A stretch of 6,951 bases of DNA from an uncultured Eubacteriales bacterium (lineage in GTDB: Bacteria > Bacillota > Clostridia > Oscillospirales > Oscillospiraceae). Positions 5,972-6,951 of the stretch are shown here, piece by piece. Position 1 is the first letter of the stretch; every line of letters starts with the position of its first letter. The stretch is taken from positions 1 to 6,951 of the forward strand of contig CABSFY010000102.1 of assembly GCA_902477055.1 (NCBI GenBank). The letters run 5' to 3'. Under the pieces are notes generated by a model, which saw only the letters and a program-made list of their open reading frames with translations, was not told the DNA's origin and did not search any database. The translations under genes were made by a program, and so were the position numbers.

Positions 5972-6951
5972 ATGAAAAAGCTCATCGCACTGCTTCTGGC
6001 CGTAGCGCTGGTCGCTTGCCTGTTTGCGGGCTGCTCCAACGACACCAAGCCTACCGACAAAGTGACGGAAGCTCCGTCTAACGGCGCTGCCCCTACCGAG
6101 GCTCCGGACACCGAGGCTCCCACGGAAGCCGCCAAAGGCTCCGTCTACTACCTGAACTTCAAGCCCGAATTTGACGAAGCGCTTCAGCAGCTCGCCAAGA
6201 CCTACACCGAAAAGACCGGCGTTGAGGTTAAGGTCGTCACCGCCGCTTCCGGCGACTACAACAAGACGCTGACCGCCAACATCGGCGATGTCACCATCTT
6301 CAACATCGGCAACACCGCCGCCCTGAACGACTGGGACGAGTACGCAATGGATCTGAAGGACACCGCGATCGCGAAGGAGCTGACCACCGACGCGTTCAAC
6401 CTCTACAACGCCAACGGTGAGCTGAAGGCTCTGGGCAACTGCTACGAGTCCTTCGGCATCATCGTCAACACCAAGCTCCTCGCCGAGGCCGGCTACACCA
6501 CCGCCGACATCACCGACTTTGCTTCCCTGAAGAAGGTTGCCGAGGACATCACCGCCCGTTCCGATGAGCTGGGCTTCTCCGCCTTCACCTCCGCCGGTCT
6601 GGACGGCTCCTCCTCCTGGCGCTTCTCCGGCCACCTGGCTACCCTGCCGCTGCACTATGAAGGCGTGAACGACAACGTTCCCACCATCACCGGCGAGCAT
6701 CTGGACTACTTCAAGAACGTCTGGGATCTGTACATCAACAACTCCACCTGCAAGGCTTCTGAGCTGTCCACCAAGACCGGCGACGAGTCCCGTGCCGAGT
6801 TCACCGACGGCAAGGCCGTGTTCTTCCAGAACGGCACTTGGGAATATGCCAACCTGACCGGCGCCGGCATGACCGACGACCAGCTTGAAATGATCCCCAT
6901 CTACTGCGGCGCTCCGGAAGATGCCAACTCCGGCCTCTGCTCCGGCACCGA
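5972..6951 (+). CDS. ABC transporter solute-binding lipoprotein, probably sugar (partial, 3' end outside window)
   Basis: The frame is open from ATG at 5972 to the window edge (326 complete codons, no stop); family members are usually about 420-450 residues, so roughly the last quarter is missing. Residues 1-21 form a lipoprotein signal peptide (MKKLIALLLA start, lipobox LFAGC, lipidated C21). Residues 22-55 are a Thr/Glu/Ala/Pro-rich linker with three TEAP units (32-35, 42-45, 47-50). The mature domain follows from about 57 and resembles family 1 extracellular binding proteins: VYYLNFKPEF (58-67), FGIIVNTKLLAEAGY (161-175), FTDGKAVFFQNGTWEY (277-292) and the start of a GLCSGTE segment (321 to the edge). 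Such proteins capture a solute, often an oligosaccharide, and deliver it to membrane permeases, whose genes would be expected just downstream. Codon use is strongly biased to CTG, GAG, AAG, ACC and GCC, suggesting high expression. The operator in its leader supports carbohydrate control. The substrate is not identifiable. Confidence 0.93.
   Translation, partial: MKKLIALLLAVALVACLFAGCSNDTKPTDKVTEAPSNGAAPTEAPDTEAPTEAAKGSVYYLNFKPEFDEALQQLAKTYTEKTGVEVKVVTAASGDYNKTLTANIGDVTIFNIGNTAALNDWDEYAMDLKDTAIAKELTTDAFNLYNANGELKALGNCYESFGIIVNTKLLAEAGYTTADITDFASLKKVAEDITARSDELGFSAFTSAGLDGSSSWRFSGHLATLPLHYEGVNDNVPTITGEHLDYFKNVWDLYINNSTCKASELSTKTGDESRAEFTDGKAVFFQNGTWEYANLTGAGMTDDQLEMIPIYCGAPEDANSGLCSGT

Noticed and set aside
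5837..6700. A 287-codon open frame on the minus strand, opposite the solute-binding-protein gene.
   Set aside because: Its product is a Gly/Val-rich low-complexity sequence without recognisable domains. The plus-strand frame shows a lipoprotein signal, biased codons and family motifs, so the minus frame is an antisense shadow.

Overview
The window looks like chromosomal DNA from a GC-rich member of the Clostridia, most like the gut Oscillospiraceae/Ruminococcaceae. The signs are an S-layer-homology (SLH) anchored leucine-rich-repeat surface protein, an OmpR-type two-component system of Gram-positive style, a lipoprotein ABC solute-binding protein with a Thr-Glu-Ala-Pro linker, strong AGGAGG-type ribosome binding sites, and sigma-A-like promoters. 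The lineage is inferred from protein style, since no rRNA or other marker is present.

Layout from left to right. Positions 1-119 hold a gene-free stretch with several back-to-back hairpins and an imperfect repeated 12-mer. Positions 120-2801 (minus strand) encode an 893-residue secreted protein: signal peptide, two BspA-type leucine-rich-repeat blocks that look like an internal duplication, a cysteine-rich module and three SLH domains. Its near-consensus promoter lies at 2844-2872. A textbook intrinsic terminator at 2944-2980 ends the next operon, which is also on the minus strand: a response regulator (4998-5693) and a six-helix sensor histidine kinase (2989-5001), overlapping by the 4-base ATGA junction. 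A 278-base divergent intergenic region (5694-5971) separates this operon from a plus-strand ABC transporter solute-binding lipoprotein gene (5972 to the window edge), which is cut off by the window.

The regulatory DNA is the richest part. The regulator promoter carries four YTTAAG elements spaced 11, 22 and 21 bases apart, the helical phasing expected for an OmpR-family protein, so autoregulation is likely. The solute-binding-protein promoter has a perfect 22-base palindrome with a central CG just after the predicted transcription start. It fits both a dedicated LacI-family operator and the CcpA cre consensus, so carbohydrate control of this transporter is the best reading.

Taken together the window is a cell-envelope and nutrient-sensing neighbourhood: a surface-displayed repeat protein, a membrane sensor with its regulator, and a regulated nutrient (probably sugar) importer. 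Nothing links the three units functionally beyond adjacency. I see no RNA genes, CRISPR arrays, insertion sequences or clear phage genes. I found no convincing evidence for a wholly new system; the hairpin cluster and the phased operator array are the observations most worth checking.
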